Notes: generated by a model from the sequence alone, not told the origin. A stretch of DNA of 64,000 bases from CAZUCE01 sp964619265 (GCA_964619265.1 CAZUCE010000009.1:1-64000); one strand, 5' to 3'; counted from the stretch's first letter, positions 16,474 through 26,472 are shown. Program-made: numbers and translations.

Positions 16474-19400
16474 GCTCGGCGCCTCGCCGGCGGCGGCGCG
16501 CTGCTCTTCGTCGGGTTCGGCAACGCGCGCGCGTCGCACAATCAGGCGAGTTTCTTCGGTCTCGCCGACGGCGGGCGAAAGCAGCTGTTCGGCCGCGTTC
16601 AGACGTGTGGTGGCGATCGAAGTCATCGTCGCGCGGGTGCGGCGTGGTGCGCGCCGTTCCGCACCGGGGCGCGTGAGTGCGAGAACGTCGCCCAGGGCCA
16701 GGCGTGTATCGGCCAATTCTTCGTCCAGGGCCAGGAGGCGCTGGGTTTGTTCGACGGCGGCTTCTTCCTGGCCGACGAGGTAGCGAGTTCGCGCGCGTTC
16801 GGCCGCGAGCTCGCGTTCGTCGAGTAGGTCGGACAGATCCTCGCGCAGCCCAGCGGCTAACTCGAGGGCTTCCGGCGCGCTTGGGTTGGCGAGTTTCGTA
16901 GCCCGGTCCCAGTCGGCGACGCTCATGACGTGCTCGATCACGACTCCGGCCGTTTGATCCTCAAAAAGCAGGTTGCGCAGGAAGTAGAGCTGCTCGATCG
17001 CAGCTTCGTCCAGCCGCGCGACACCGGCGGGGAACTGGAATTCAAACACCTGGTCGGCCTGCTCTTCCTCCTCACCGCCGAAGCCGAGCAGGCCGGTGAC
17101 GGCGCCTGAGACACGCAAAGGAGCCGCAGCGACAGCGCTAGCGATCACCTTTGCGAGCGCGGCCGTGGCCGTTCCGGTGATTTCGGCGATCGAGACACCG
17201 CTCGGTCCGACGCCGAAGGACAAGGGGATCTTGATTTCGCCGTCCGCATCTTTGAGGGCAAATAGCACGGTGTCGAGGGGGGCGGGCAGCTTCAGAAACT
17301 TCGAAATCGGCCCCTCTGCGGGTTCGGAAAGTGAGAGGTTGTCGAGGCTTGGCTTGAGGTCGATGCGAGCACCTTCCTCGCCGCGCAGATTCGTGCGCAG
17401 GGACAGGTCGAGAATGCCGTCTCCGATCTCGACACCTCCATCGGTGGCGAGGCCTCGGACGCCGAGTAATTCGAACCCGAGGATATTGAGAGACGCGACC
17501 CCCTTGGGTTTGGCCAGCAGCGTGCTTCGCCCGGAGACGGAGATTTCATCGAACAGCTTGCGCGGTTCAACTTGCCGATCGCCTTCCGTTCCGGCGACAG
17601 CGGACGCGGCGGCGCCGAGAACTCCTGCGACGACCGAGCTGGCTTCGATGCGTTCGGGCAAGTCGACTTCCCCGCCTTCGAGAAGGAGTTGGTAAGCGAC
17701 CGGGATCGGTTCGCGGAGCGCACGCGTGGTGAAGCCTTCAACCCCCAAGTCCAAACCCGCGATCGGCAAGACGACGGGGATCTCGCGTGAGCTATCCACC
17801 ATGCGAACGTCGATGCCTGATCCCGTCAATTCGTCGATCCGAATCTCAAGCGGGTTCTCAGCCGGCGCCTCGGCAACCTCTTCGGAGACGTCGGGTTCGG
17901 TCGTTTCGGTTTCCTCCTCGACGGGGTCCTCCTGTTCTTCGCCTTCTGCGTTTGCGGAGGGATTCAGAAACAACAGACCGGCCAGTCCGCTGCCCTCAGG
18001 GGTTTGAGCCAGGTGCAGCCGGGGTGTTTCGAAGGCCAGGGTTTCCAGGTGGACCAGGCCGCCGGCCGGATCGATGCGCGACGCGCTGACATGGAGCTCG
18101 TCGAGCCCGAGCAAGATCGGGCCTTCTTGTTCGGCTCGCAGGGCGATCGGGCCGAGCGTGGACTCGAGCGCGACCCCGCCAGCGCTGGAACGCTCCCATT
18201 CGGCGACCCAGTTCAGGTCGAAGCGACCGTCTTCGAAGGCACTCGCGTCGACGGTCTCGGCCAGGGTGGGGGAGACGTCGACAAGCCGGGTTCCGTACAG
18301 GTGTTCGATGGTGCCAACGGCTTCGAGATGAGGATGTTCATCGAGCGGAGTGGCGGTTACGCGGAAGCTGCCACCGGACAGCAGCGGTTGGGCTTCCGCG
18401 AGGACTTCGAAGGTCACTTGGCAGCTTTGTGCGCCTTCGGGCAGATCGTCACCTAGGTGTTGGATCGGCGCGCTGCTGGCGAGTTCGAGCCACAGATCGA
18501 GCGGTTCGGCCTCCGGCGTGCGCCGGTCCTCGAAGTGAACCGCCGCGCGGAGCCGGGCTTCACTGAGTTCAAGTTTGGGAAGAACCAGCAACGCGGCTTC
18601 GCGCGGTCCGCGGCGGACCGGGCCGGCCGGGCCTGGTTCCTCGGTGCTCACGACTTCTTCGGGGGACGCTGGGGGCGTTGCGGGGTGAAGCTCTTCCGGT
18701 GCGGGCAGAAAGGACAGGCCGGCCGCATAGGGCACGCCGCTTTCGTCGATGCCGGAGTCCACGACGCCTCCGAATTCGGCGCTTTCGATCACCAACCCCG
18801 TTTCGGCATCCAGGCTCGATGCCGAAATGCGCGTCGAGAGCGACATGGAGCCGGCGGTCTCGTCGGCGCCCGAGCGCAAGTCCACCGCAACCTCCAGACC
18901 CATGGGCATGCCAGGAGGCGTGCGCAGCTCTACGTCGAGCGGGCCCCCGAACCACAGGGTTTCGGCTGTGGAGGTGAGCGTCGGCGGCCAGTAGCGCGAC
19001 AGGGTCGCCGAGCGCGAGGTCATCAGTTGGAGCTCGCTCGAGAGACTCAACTGATCGGAAGTGGGCAACACGTCAGCGGCCAGCTCGATCCACGTTTCGC
19101 GGTCTGCTTCGCCAAGACCCAGCACGAGGTGCGCGGGCGTTGTGGCTTCCGGCCACAGGAAATCGTCGAGGCGAACGGCGAGCTCTAGGCGTTCTTCCAG
19201 CGGTTGGTCGAAGGTTCGGTCGGTCAGCGTTACCCCGACCTGTTCGAGACGCAATCGGTCGAGTCGAAAGCCGCCGGCCTTTGAATCTGCCGCCGGTTCT
19301 TTCGGAGCGGAGTCGGTCGCCGCGACGGTTGGCGCTGCATCTGAGCCGACTTCCGCGGGTTCGGGAGCCGGAACTTCGCCGCCAAGGAGCAGGCCAAACA

Positions 19401-21885
19401 GTTCGAGCCGGCCATCAGCGCGGCGCGTGACCTCGAGGTTGTGGTCGCGCAAAGCAACTTGTTCGATAGAGCTCTGTTCCGGGCCAAATCGAGCTCCGTC
19501 CACACGCAGTTCTCCCAGGCGCCACAGATCGCGTTCGCCATCGCGGAGAGCGAGGCCCTCCAGGGAAATCTGGGCCGTTGGCGTGCTGTCATCGTCAGGA
19601 GCTGAGCGAAGTTTCAGGCTGCCATCCAGGCGGCCCTGCGCCAGCAGCGGGTCGATCCCGAGCGGGTTCAGGTAGGCCGTCAGATCGGTCAGGTCGATCG
19701 CAGCCGCGCCGAGGGTGGCGTCGACTTCAAGCTCCCGGCCGTCAGCTGAGTTGCGCAATTCGCCGGAGAGTCCGGCCGCTTGTGCGACTCCCGCGACGTC
19801 GAACAGGGCCGAGAATTGGCCCGAGCCGGGTTCGCCGCCGAACAGCTCGAGGTTGGTGATGCCTACCTCGGCGGGAGAAATCTGCCACTCGTGCGGCGGG
19901 TCGACACCCTCGTCGAGGAACGTGATGGCGGACTGGCTGAAGACAAGCGTTGCGAGTTCAAAGCGCGGCGCAGGCTCGGCGCTCTCGGATTCGGGGAGAG
20001 GCTTCACGCTGGTTTCTTCGGCCACCGTCTCCTGCGCGATCACGGACTCCACGGGTCCAGGCTCCGCAAGTCCAGTCTCCGCGGGCCCAGCCTTCACGGG
20101 CGCTGGCTGCGGCGCAGGGACGCCCGGGGCCGAGTCGACCGCGCCGATGCGGCAGCCAAAGGTGTGCAGAACGCCTTCGGCATCGCGGCGCGCGGGCAGC
20201 GAGAGTCCGGCGATCTCCACTCGCTCGACATGGGTCTTGTCCGGACCGCTCACCAGGCCGTCGAACGAAAGTCGTTCCACGGCAAACAGCTGCTCGCCGT
20301 CGCGCAGTTCGAACTCGGTCAGCGCGCCTTCGGCGGTGGTCCGTCCTTCCGGCGTGCTACCGCCCTTGGCCACGAGGTTGGCGGTCAGGCGCCCGTGCTC
20401 GAACTTGGATTCGATGCCGGCCGCCGTCAGGTAGCCTTCGAGTGCCGTGGGAGCGAGCCCGTCTAGCTCGAGGTCGAACCCGGCCTGCCAGGCGTCGCGG
20501 GCCAGGGTTGCGTCGCCGACGAGGGCCAGCTGATGAAACGCGCCCGGAGCGCGTACGGTCAGCTCGATAGGCGTCGGCAGCGCATCGCTGAGTGAGTCGA
20601 TGCCGCCGAGCTTGAGATCGCGCATGCGACTCTCGATCTCAAGCTCAAGCTCCACCGGGGGTTCGACGCTGCGGTCGGAGAATGCGAATCGAACGGGCTC
20701 GAGATCGAACCGAACCAGGTGGATCAGGCCGCTTTCTGGGGCGGGGTCGGATTCGGGCTTCGGGGCGGACTTTTTCTTCGGTGGCTTGGGAGCGGCGGAG
20801 CCACCGGGGGCCGGCCCGAACGCTAAGCCGAGCGCGGAGGCGCGACCGTCGGGGAGGATCTCGGCGCGGGCCGAGAGTCCGGAGAGCAGCACTTGATCGA
20901 TGCGGAGTTCGTCACCCAAGAGCGCGGAGGCCGACAGGCGGGCTTCGCCCAGCGCCAGATGCTCGACGCTATCTGCGGTGGCAACCAGCTTCGACAGCAC
21001 CGCGGTGAGGCTGGCGTCGTTTGGATCCTCGGGCAGTGGGCGCGCGGCGAGAGCGAACTCGGCGCCGAAGTCGAGGCGCTCGGCCAGGGATTCGATCCCA
21101 AGCGGTGCGAGCCAGGGAGCGAGCTCGCCCGTACGCAGTCCGCGAACATCGAGCTCAAGCCCGAGAGCCAACTCTGTTCCGCCGGTCGGGCCGCCACCCG
21201 AGAGCGAGAGCCGGTCGAGCGCCGTGCCGCCGGCCACCAATTCGATGTTGGTTTCGCGCTCGGTGGAACCGAGGTGGTCGATTCGCAGGTGGAGCGCGAA
21301 GCTGTGCTGCTGAGAAGGGACCACGGAGCGGTCGGAGATGTATCCGCTGAGGTATCCGATACGCACTTGGTCGAGCTCGAACGGCAGACCAAAGCTGGCC
21401 GGTTTTGGCTCAGGTTCCTCGGTGGGTTGCTGATCAGGCTCCGCCTCGGCGACTTGCTGTTCACCAGCTTCTGCGGGAGGCGGCAGGAACTTCTCGAAGC
21501 TCCAAGTTCCCTGCTCGTCGCGTTCGACCCACACCTCCACCTCATTGACCTCGACACGGTGCACACGTATGCGTCCAGTGAACAGCGCGCTGACGTCGAG
21601 GTCAGCGACCACGCTGTCGAGGCCTGCGATCGGCGCACCGAGTTCGCCTTCGGGAGCCTGTTCGCGAAGTTCGAGGCCGCGCAGTTCGACGTAGCCGCCG
21701 AGCAGCACCAGATCCACGTCGTCGAGGTGACCGTCGATTCCGTGTTTCGCGAGAACACTGGTGAGGACCTTCGGAATCACGATCGGAAGCGCCACGCGAA
21801 CCACGAGCGCCAGGACAGCCAGGATCAGGATCAGGCGCTTGAATCGCCGGCGCCACTTGCGCGGCTTGGGAGCGGGGTCAGCCAT
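16429..21885 (-). CDS. Giant AsmA/DUF748-family envelope protein
   Basis: 1818-aa protein anchored by one N-terminal membrane segment (about 16-37) after a basic stretch (KPRKWRRRFKR). The rest is repeated beta-rich units separated by Pro/Glu/Ala-rich linkers, as in the AsmA superfamily (AsmA, TamB, YhdP), whose members bridge the envelope and move phospholipid. The C-terminal part, with a long alpha segment (LDEAAIEQLYFLRNLL), fits DUF748. It is far longer than typical AsmA and nearer YhdP/TamB in size. It overlaps an upstream lipoprotein gene by 8 nt, suggesting a paired inner-membrane/lipoprotein system. A role in lipid transport or barrier maintenance is inferred. Confidence 0.78.
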   Translation of the reverse strand: MADPAPKPRKWRRRFKRLILILAVLALVVRVALPIVIPKVLTSVLAKHGIDGHLDDVDLVLLGGYVELRGLELREQAPEGELGAPIAGLDSVVADLDVSALFTGRIRVHRVEVNEVEVWVERDEQGTWSFEKFLPPPAEAGEQQVAEAEPDQQPTEEPEPKPASFGLPFELDQVRIGYLSGYISDRSVVPSQQHSFALHLRIDHLGSTERETNIELVAGGTALDRLSLSGGGPTGGTELALGLELDVRGLRTGELAPWLAPLGIESLAERLDFGAEFALAARPLPEDPNDASLTAVLSKLVATADSVEHLALGEARLSASALLGDELRIDQVLLSGLSARAEILPDGRASALGLAFGPAPGGSAAPKPPKKKSAPKPESDPAPESGLIHLVRFDLEPVRFAFSDRSVEPPVELELEIESRMRDLKLGGIDSLSDALPTPIELTVRAPGAFHQLALVGDATLARDAWQAGFDLELDGLAPTALEGYLTAAGIESKFEHGRLTANLVAKGGSTPEGRTTAEGALTEFELRDGEQLFAVERLSFDGLVSGPDKTHVERVEIAGLSLPARRDAEGVLHTFGCRIGAVDSAPGVPAPQPAPVKAGPAETGLAEPGPVESVIAQETVAEETSVKPLPESESAEPAPRFELATLVFSQSAITFLDEGVDPPHEWQISPAEVGITNLELFGGEPGSGQFSALFDVAGVAQAAGLSGELRNSADGRELEVDATLGAAAIDLTDLTAYLNPLGIDPLLAQGRLDGSLKLRSAPDDDSTPTAQISLEGLALRDGERDLWRLGELRVDGARFGPEQSSIEQVALRDHNLEVTRRADGRLELFGLLLGGEVPAPEPAEVGSDAAPTVAATDSAPKEPAADSKAGGFRLDRLRLEQVGVTLTDRTFDQPLEERLELAVRLDDFLWPEATTPAHLVLGLGEADRETWIELAADVLPTSDQLSLSSELQLMTSRSATLSRYWPPTLTSTAETLWFGGPLDVELRTPPGMPMGLEVAVDLRSGADETAGSMSLSTRISASSLDAETGLVIESAEFGGVVDSGIDESGVPYAAGLSFLPAPEELHPATPPASPEEVVSTEEPGPAGPVRRGPREAALLVLPKLELSEARLRAAVHFEDRRTPEAEPLDLWLELASSAPIQHLGDDLPEGAQSCQVTFEVLAEAQPLLSGGSFRVTATPLDEHPHLEAVGTIEHLYGTRLVDVSPTLAETVDASAFEDGRFDLNWVAEWERSSAGGVALESTLGPIALRAEQEGPILLGLDELHVSASRIDPAGGLVHLETLAFETPRLHLAQTPEGSGLAGLLFLNPSANAEGEEQEDPVEEETETTEPDVSEEVAEAPAENPLEIRIDELTGSGIDVRMVDSSREIPVVLPIAGLDLGVEGFTTRALREPIPVAYQLLLEGGEVDLPERIEASSVVAGVLGAAASAVAGTEGDRQVEPRKLFDEISVSGRSTLLAKPKGVASLNILGFELLGVRGLATDGGVEIGDGILDLSLRTNLRGEEGARIDLKPSLDNLSLSEPAEGPISKFLKLPAPLDTVLFALKDADGEIKIPLSFGVGPSGVSIAEITGTATAALAKVIASAVAAAPLRVSGAVTGLLGFGGEEEEQADQVFEFQFPAGVARLDEAAIEQLYFLRNLLFEDQTAGVVIEHVMSVADWDRATKLANPSAPEALELAAGLREDLSDLLDERELAAERARTRYLVGQEEAAVEQTQRLLALDEELADTRLALGDVLALTRPGAERRAPRRTRATMTSIATTRLNAAEQLLSPAVGETEETRLIVRRARVAEPDEEQRAAAGEAPSSGGVLLVTLRVVGS

Positions 21886-23287
21886 TGGCTTCGAGGTCCT
21901 CAGATCCTGTGGCCTTGGTGGCCTCTTCGACGTTTTCGGAACCGGCGGGGAGCTCCCCGTTGGCTGCGGCTTCGGCCGCGGCGGAGAGCGCAGCGCGCCG
22001 TTCGGTTCTGGAGGCGAGCGGGTCGAACCCTGCCGGTTCTGCGTTGCGGCGTGCGAGCCAGTCGAAAGCGACCACGCGGGAAGCGGGGTCGTTGTCGCTG
22101 AGCCACAGGCGGTTTTCTTCGATGAGCAGCTGCTCGAGCGAGCTCAAGCTGGTGGCGCGCGCAAGCAGGTCGCCGAGCGCGTCGGGGAATGCCGAGGCTC
22201 GACCGGCGTGAGTTTCGAGCAGGTTGGCGCAGCTAGAGCCTTCGACCTGATCCGCGCCGCTCGTTGGGTTAGCAGCGGCTGCAACAGTCTCCAGGGCGAA
22301 CCGGTAGGCATTCCGCTCCAGGGCCAACGCAGCAGAAGCGGGCTCGATGGGCGAGTCGCTGAACTGCTCGCGGAAATTCTCCCCAGCGGATTCGATATAT
22401 CCCTCCAGCTCGGCTTTCGTTGCGATCAGCGCGAGGTCCGCGGCGAAAGGCGCGCGCAGCAGGCGCGCGAGGTGAACCACGGCCGGGCGGCTGCCGCTTC
22501 CACCGCGTACAGCTTCCAAAGCCAAGTCGAGGGCTTGTTGCTCTCGATTGAGGGTGCTCGTTCGAACCCCGGAGCTTGCGACTTGCTCGCTGGCGGCGGC
22601 CAGACCGGCGTAGCCGTCCTCGAGGTCGGCCACAGGGACCGCACGGATCTCAAGCAGCCAGCGTGGTGCTGGGGTTTCCACGCCCGGTTGCGGCGGGGGG
22701 GTGTATAGGAGCAGCAGGGCCTCTCCGTCGGTTCGGGGGCGGACTTCGAGCAGGGCCACATGGGGATCGTCCGGATCTCCCAGGGCCAGCGCGACTTCCA
22801 GCTCGCGGCTGGATTGGGCTCCCAGGCGCAGGGTGCAGATCCCAAAACCTGGGGGAAGCGGTACCAGCGCGGTCGATCCGGCCGGAAAGGCCAGCTCGAG
22901 GCTGTCCACCGGGTCGGCTAGATTCGCGTGAGCTCCGGGCGAAAGCCGTTCCCAGCGCGCGAGACGCTCGCTCGTGGCGAGCCACGGTTTGGCTTGGGCC
23001 GGCGCGGCCACGAACCGCGTGATGAGATCCAAGGGGTTTCCGCTCGGGTCGGCAGGCGTCTCCCCGGGCACCGAAGCGACGCGGACCACCGCTCCGGCCG
23101 CTATGGGGGCGATTTCTAGCCCCACGCCGGCCTCCGGCGAGAGCAGAGGTCCAGGACGGAAAGAGGCCGACAGAGCCGCCGGCTCAGCGTCCACCACCCC
23201 TGCGGGGGAGCGGGTCGCAGAGCAGGCCGTAGCCGGGACGATCAGCAGCAGGGTCCACAGGCGGACCGATTTAGAGAAGTTGCCCAC
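21878..23287 (-). CDS. Lipoprotein partner of the AsmA-like protein
   Basis: 469-aa protein of no recognised family. With the GTG giving MGNFSKSVRLW, a signal peptide runs into TLLLIVPATAC, with the lipidated Cys at about residue 22; a farther upstream start would place this signal internally. The mature protein has a beta-rich first half and a helical, Ala/Glu-rich second half. It overlaps the following 1818-aa gene by 8 nt and is read first, so both are made together. Function is unknown; the context suggests it works with the AsmA-like protein. It is divergent from the EAL-domain gene. Confidence 0.68.
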   Translation of the reverse strand: MGNFSKSVRLWTLLLIVPATACSATRSPAGVVDAEPAALSASFRPGPLLSPEAGVGLEIAPIAAGAVVRVASVPGETPADPSGNPLDLITRFVAAPAQAKPWLATSERLARWERLSPGAHANLADPVDSLELAFPAGSTALVPLPPGFGICTLRLGAQSSRELEVALALGDPDDPHVALLEVRPRTDGEALLLLYTPPPQPGVETPAPRWLLEIRAVPVADLEDGYAGLAAASEQVASSGVRTSTLNREQQALDLALEAVRGGSGSRPAVVHLARLLRAPFAADLALIATKAELEGYIESAGENFREQFSDSPIEPASAALALERNAYRFALETVAAAANPTSGADQVEGSSCANLLETHAGRASAFPDALGDLLARATSLSSLEQLLIEENRLWLSDNDPASRVVAFDWLARRNAEPAGFDPLASRTERRAALSAAAEAAANGELPAGSENVEEATKATGSEDLEANG

Positions 23288-23414
23288 GGTTGGATTGGAC
23301 CATGCGGGTCCTCCTGGACGAAGGGGAGGGAGTCGCATCCGGCTTCCTCGGCGCAACTCTGGTCACCTCGGCCGGATTGTCACCTCGTCACCCCCCCCAG
23401 GTTCCTCCCAGATC

Positions 23415-24992
23415 GTGGACCAAAGTCCTCCCCAACTCCCCCAGTCGCCTTCAGGCCCCGCCCTCGTCCTCGGGCCCGGGGGGTCTGAGCGGGACGCGCT
23501 GGTAGCGTGGCTCGAAGCGAAGGGTGTGGCCTGCATCTCAAGTGAGACAGCGACAGCCGCGGCCGAGTCCCTGGACGGGCACACACCGAGCTTCATAGCT
23601 CTGTGCACCTCGGGTGAAGTCGATCCCGAGCAGGTGCTCCTGCGCCATTCCTCTTTGATCGAGACCGACGAGGTTTCTGGCTACGCACGGGATCGTGAAG
23701 AGTTCTCGCACACTCTTGCCCGCCTTCTGCCCCAAGCCGAACGACGGGGTACGACCATTGCCGTCCTTTGTCTGGAGCTGACCAGCGGCACGCCAAGCAA
23801 CTCGGGTCTGTCCGCCGCGGGCCGCGAAGAACTGTGCAGCCGGCTGATCGAGCGTCTGCGCTCGAGTCTCCGCGATCGCGACGTCATGGCCCGCGTCATC
23901 GACGAGACCGGTGACCTGCAAATCACAGCACTTGGGCGACAGCGTTTCTTGCTGATGCTCGAACTGCGCCGCGCACACGATGCCTCGAATGTGGGCCGTC
24001 GCCTGCTCGAGCTGCTCACCCAGTCGATGGACATCGAAGGCACGAATTTCCTTCCGGGTTTCTTTATTGGTGTCTCGCTGTTCCCGCACGATTCGGCGGA
24101 CTCGGCCGACCTACTGTCCTCTGCGGAGCGCGCCGCGCGCCGGGCGCGGGAGGACGGCATCAACAGCGTGCGCTACAGCTCCGAGTCGATGAACTCGGCC
24201 GCGCTCGAAATGCTCTCCATGGAGTCTGCACTGCGCCGTGCGCTCCGCGACGAAGAGCTGCTCGTCTACTATCAGCCGAAGGTCGAGATTGCGACCGAGC
24301 GGATCGTGGGTATGGAAGCGCTCGTCCGCTGGCGCCACCCCGAGCTGGGCATGGTTTCACCCGGACAGTTCATCCCACTTGCCGAAGACACCGGTTTGAT
24401 CGGCCCGATCGGCGACTTCGTCTTGCGCCGTGCTTGTGAGGACAGTCTTTCCTGGCAGCACGCTGGCCTCCCGCCGATCCTGATGGCAGTCAATCTGTCC
24501 TCGGTCCAGTTTCGCGATCCCAATCTTTACGGCTCTGTCCTCGAGGCCATCCAGGGCACCGGTCTTGATCCACGCTATGTCGAGCTTGAATTGACCGAGA
24601 GCATGCTGATGGAGGAGGCCGACAAGGCTGTCGGGATCCTCAACCGCTTCAAGCAGCATGGGATCAAGATTTCGATCGACGACTTCGGCACCGGCTACTC
24701 AAGCCTGGCTTACCTCAAGCGGTTCCCGATCGACGCGCTGAAAATCGATCGTTCGTTCATCACCGAGGTGAACACGAATCCCGACGACGCCTCGATTTCA
24801 ACCTCCATCATCCTGATGGGGCGCAGTTTGAAGTTGAAGGTCATCGCCGAAGGCGTTGAAACGCGCAGCCAACTCTCGTTTCTGCGTGTCATGCAGTGCG
24901 ACGAAGTCCAAGGATTCCTGTTCTCGCCACCTGTACCCGCCGATCAGGCACGCGCCATGCTCGAACGCCAAGCGCAGCGCGGCGCGGCCTAG
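23415..24992 (+). CDS. c-di-GMP phosphodiesterase with degenerate GGDEF
   Basis: 525-aa cytoplasmic protein. An N-terminal REC-like fold (about residues 15-65) seems to lack the phospho-acceptor Asp. A GGDEF domain follows whose signature is replaced by ALGRQRFLLML, so it cannot be a cyclase. The EAL domain is intact: MEALVRWRHP, NLSSVQF, ELTESMLM, IDDFGTGYSS, KIDRSF and AEGVET, the metal and catalytic set needed to hydrolyse c-di-GMP. The GGDEF part may bind GTP as a regulator. The GTG start before DQSPPQ is the first usable one. It is divergent from the lipoprotein/AsmA operon. Confidence 0.87.
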   Translation: MDQSPPQLPQSPSGPALVLGPGGSERDALVAWLEAKGVACISSETATAAAESLDGHTPSFIALCTSGEVDPEQVLLRHSSLIETDEVSGYARDREEFSHTLARLLPQAERRGTTIAVLCLELTSGTPSNSGLSAAGREELCSRLIERLRSSLRDRDVMARVIDETGDLQITALGRQRFLLMLELRRAHDASNVGRRLLELLTQSMDIEGTNFLPGFFIGVSLFPHDSADSADLLSSAERAARRAREDGINSVRYSSESMNSAALEMLSMESALRRALRDEELLVYYQPKVEIATERIVGMEALVRWRHPELGMVSPGQFIPLAEDTGLIGPIGDFVLRRACEDSLSWQHAGLPPILMAVNLSSVQFRDPNLYGSVLEAIQGTGLDPRYVELELTESMLMEEADKAVGILNRFKQHGIKISIDDFGTGYSSLAYLKRFPIDALKIDRSFITEVNTNPDDASISTSIILMGRSLKLKVIAEGVETRSQLSFLRVMQCDEVQGFLFSPPVPADQARAMLERQAQRGAA

Positions 24993-25024
24993 ACCGATAG
25001 CGAGAGGGCGGCTCCGCCTAGGTG

Positions 25025-25118
25025 AGGTGGCGGCAGGCTGGTGCCAGATCGAATGGAAGGGGCCCTGCGGCCGGCGGTGGCTCTGGACGTCCGACCTGGC
25101 ACCATCCTGCCGCCACCT
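25025..25118. repeat. Second palindromic REP-like element
   Basis: Two 23-bp arms (25025-25047 and 25096-25118) are inverted copies with 22 of 23 positions identical around a 48-bp loop that is itself GC-rich. The arms end in GGTGCCAG, and the 11-base word GTGCCAGATCG at 25041-25051 also occurs in the element at 7645-7728. It lies between the EAL gene stop and the start of the SGNH hydrolase, so it may form a strong mRNA hairpin. Two members in 64 kb suggest a dispersed family. Confidence 0.75.
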
Positions 25119-25203
25119 TTCCGTTGGGCTGGTAGGTGATGTCCGAGAATGCTGCGCTCCCGCGCGATCCGCCGGATCAAAGCGCTAAGCTGCTCGCTTG
25201 CCG

Positions 25204-26445
25204 ATGAAGAAGACGCTTTGCCGCTTGCTCGCTGTCCTTCTGGGCCTCGTTCTGGCTGAGGGAGCGGTGCGTGCGGGGGCTGCCGTTCTTGCAGACGGCT
25301 ACTCGGCCGGCGCGAGTCGCCAAGTCCGGGAGGCGATCGCCCGGGCGATCGTTCCTTCCGAGGAGCGGAGCGGCCAAGGCACTGAGCCTCTGGCGGGTGT
25401 GCTCCACGCGAGGCGGTTCCTGCACCCCTACACCGGTTGGACCACCGGTCGAGTGCAGGGAATGTTCGAAGCCGAGCTGGAACGGACCCCAGACGATTCC
25501 TACGAGATCTGGGTCGTCGGAGGTTCGGTCGCTTCGGTTTTCGCAGCCCCAAAGGTGCCTGCCGTCGGGTTCTTGGAGCGCGGACTTCGGGCGCAACCGG
25601 CGCTCGCTGAGCGGGGGGCACGCATCCTTGACTTTGGGGTCGGTGCCTACAAGCAGCCCCAGCAGGTCACGCTCATCGCCCACCTCCTGACGCTGCTGGA
25701 TCCCCCCGATCTCGTTCTGAACCTCGACGGGTTCAACGAAGTCGCCCTCGCCTTTCAAAATGTCGAGGCCGGCACCCATCCGACCTATCCGTCGATCTCG
25801 AGTTGGACGCCGCTCGCCAAGAACTCGATGAATTCACCGGTTGCGTTGCGCGCTTTGGTTGCCATGCGGTCCGCCCAGGAACGAATCGCCCGGATCGACC
25901 GCTTGTGCAAGCGCTGGTATCTCGAGCAGCTCGCTATCACGGGGCTGTTCGTCAGCGCTCGCCTTCAGTCTGCTGAGGCCGAATTCCACACGGCGCAGGC
26001 TGAATACACGCGTTTGGTCGCGGAAAACACGGACAAGTTCCTGCGCGGGCCGGCGGCTCCGCCCGTGGAGCAGGAAGCCGACCGAGCCGTGCAGATCTGG
26101 GAGGACAGTTCTCGCGCCCTGCACGGGCTGCTCGCCGCCCTCGGAGTTGACTACCTGCACGTTCTGCAGCCGACCTTGCACGATCCCGGCGCAAAACCGA
26201 TCAGCGAGCAGGAGCAACGAACGGGGAAGGCCATCAAGGCATGGATCCGGGGCGTTCAAGAGGGCTACCCTCGAATGCGGGCTGCGGGGAAACGCCTGCA
26301 GCGCGACGGGATCGCCTTTTTCGACGCCTCGAGGGTTTTCGCGGAGTGTGAGCAAACCCTCTATCAGGACTCCTGCCACTTCGGTGCCGAGGGCAACCTG
26401 ATCCTGGCCCGGGCCCTACTCCCCGAGTTGATTCGGCGGCTCTGA
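25204..26445 (+). CDS. SGNH/GDSL-family hydrolase-like protein
   Basis: 413-aa protein with an N-terminal signal or anchor (KKTLCRLLAVLLGLVLAEGA). The SGNH blocks are recognisable: VVGGSVAS (block I serine, about residue 107), LNLDGFNEV (Asn block) and the C-terminal DSCHFGAEG (Asp/His block). An inserted helical region near residues 220-290 is longer than in small esterases. Relatives often act as carbohydrate O-acetyl esterases or acyl hydrolases at the cell surface; the substrate here is unknown. The ATG giving MKKTL is chosen over a TTG two codons upstream. Confidence 0.72.
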   Translation: MKKTLCRLLAVLLGLVLAEGAVRAGAAVLADGYSAGASRQVREAIARAIVPSEERSGQGTEPLAGVLHARRFLHPYTGWTTGRVQGMFEAELERTPDDSYEIWVVGGSVASVFAAPKVPAVGFLERGLRAQPALAERGARILDFGVGAYKQPQQVTLIAHLLTLLDPPDLVLNLDGFNEVALAFQNVEAGTHPTYPSISSWTPLAKNSMNSPVALRALVAMRSAQERIARIDRLCKRWYLEQLAITGLFVSARLQSAEAEFHTAQAEYTRLVAENTDKFLRGPAAPPVEQEADRAVQIWEDSSRALHGLLAALGVDYLHVLQPTLHDPGAKPISEQEQRTGKAIKAWIRGVQEGYPRMRAAGKRLQRDGIAFFDASRVFAECEQTLYQDSCHFGAEGNLILARALLPELIRRL

Positions 26446-26452
26446 GCAGCAG

Positions 26453-26472
26453 CGGGCCGGAATTCTGGCCCG
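26453..26472. terminator. Possible terminator palindrome after SGNH gene
   Basis: Near-perfect 20-bp palindrome: 6-bp arms CGGGCC and GGCCCG flank an EcoRI-like GAATTC centre. It begins 8 bp after the SGNH hydrolase stop. There is no T-run, so if it terminates transcription it is a weak or factor-assisted site. Confidence 0.35.

Noticed and set aside
20893..22101. 402-codon frame on the plus strand across the AsmA-like/lipoprotein junction
   Set aside because: Antisense to a coherent repeat protein; composition is Arg/Gln/Gly-rich and no motif is seen.
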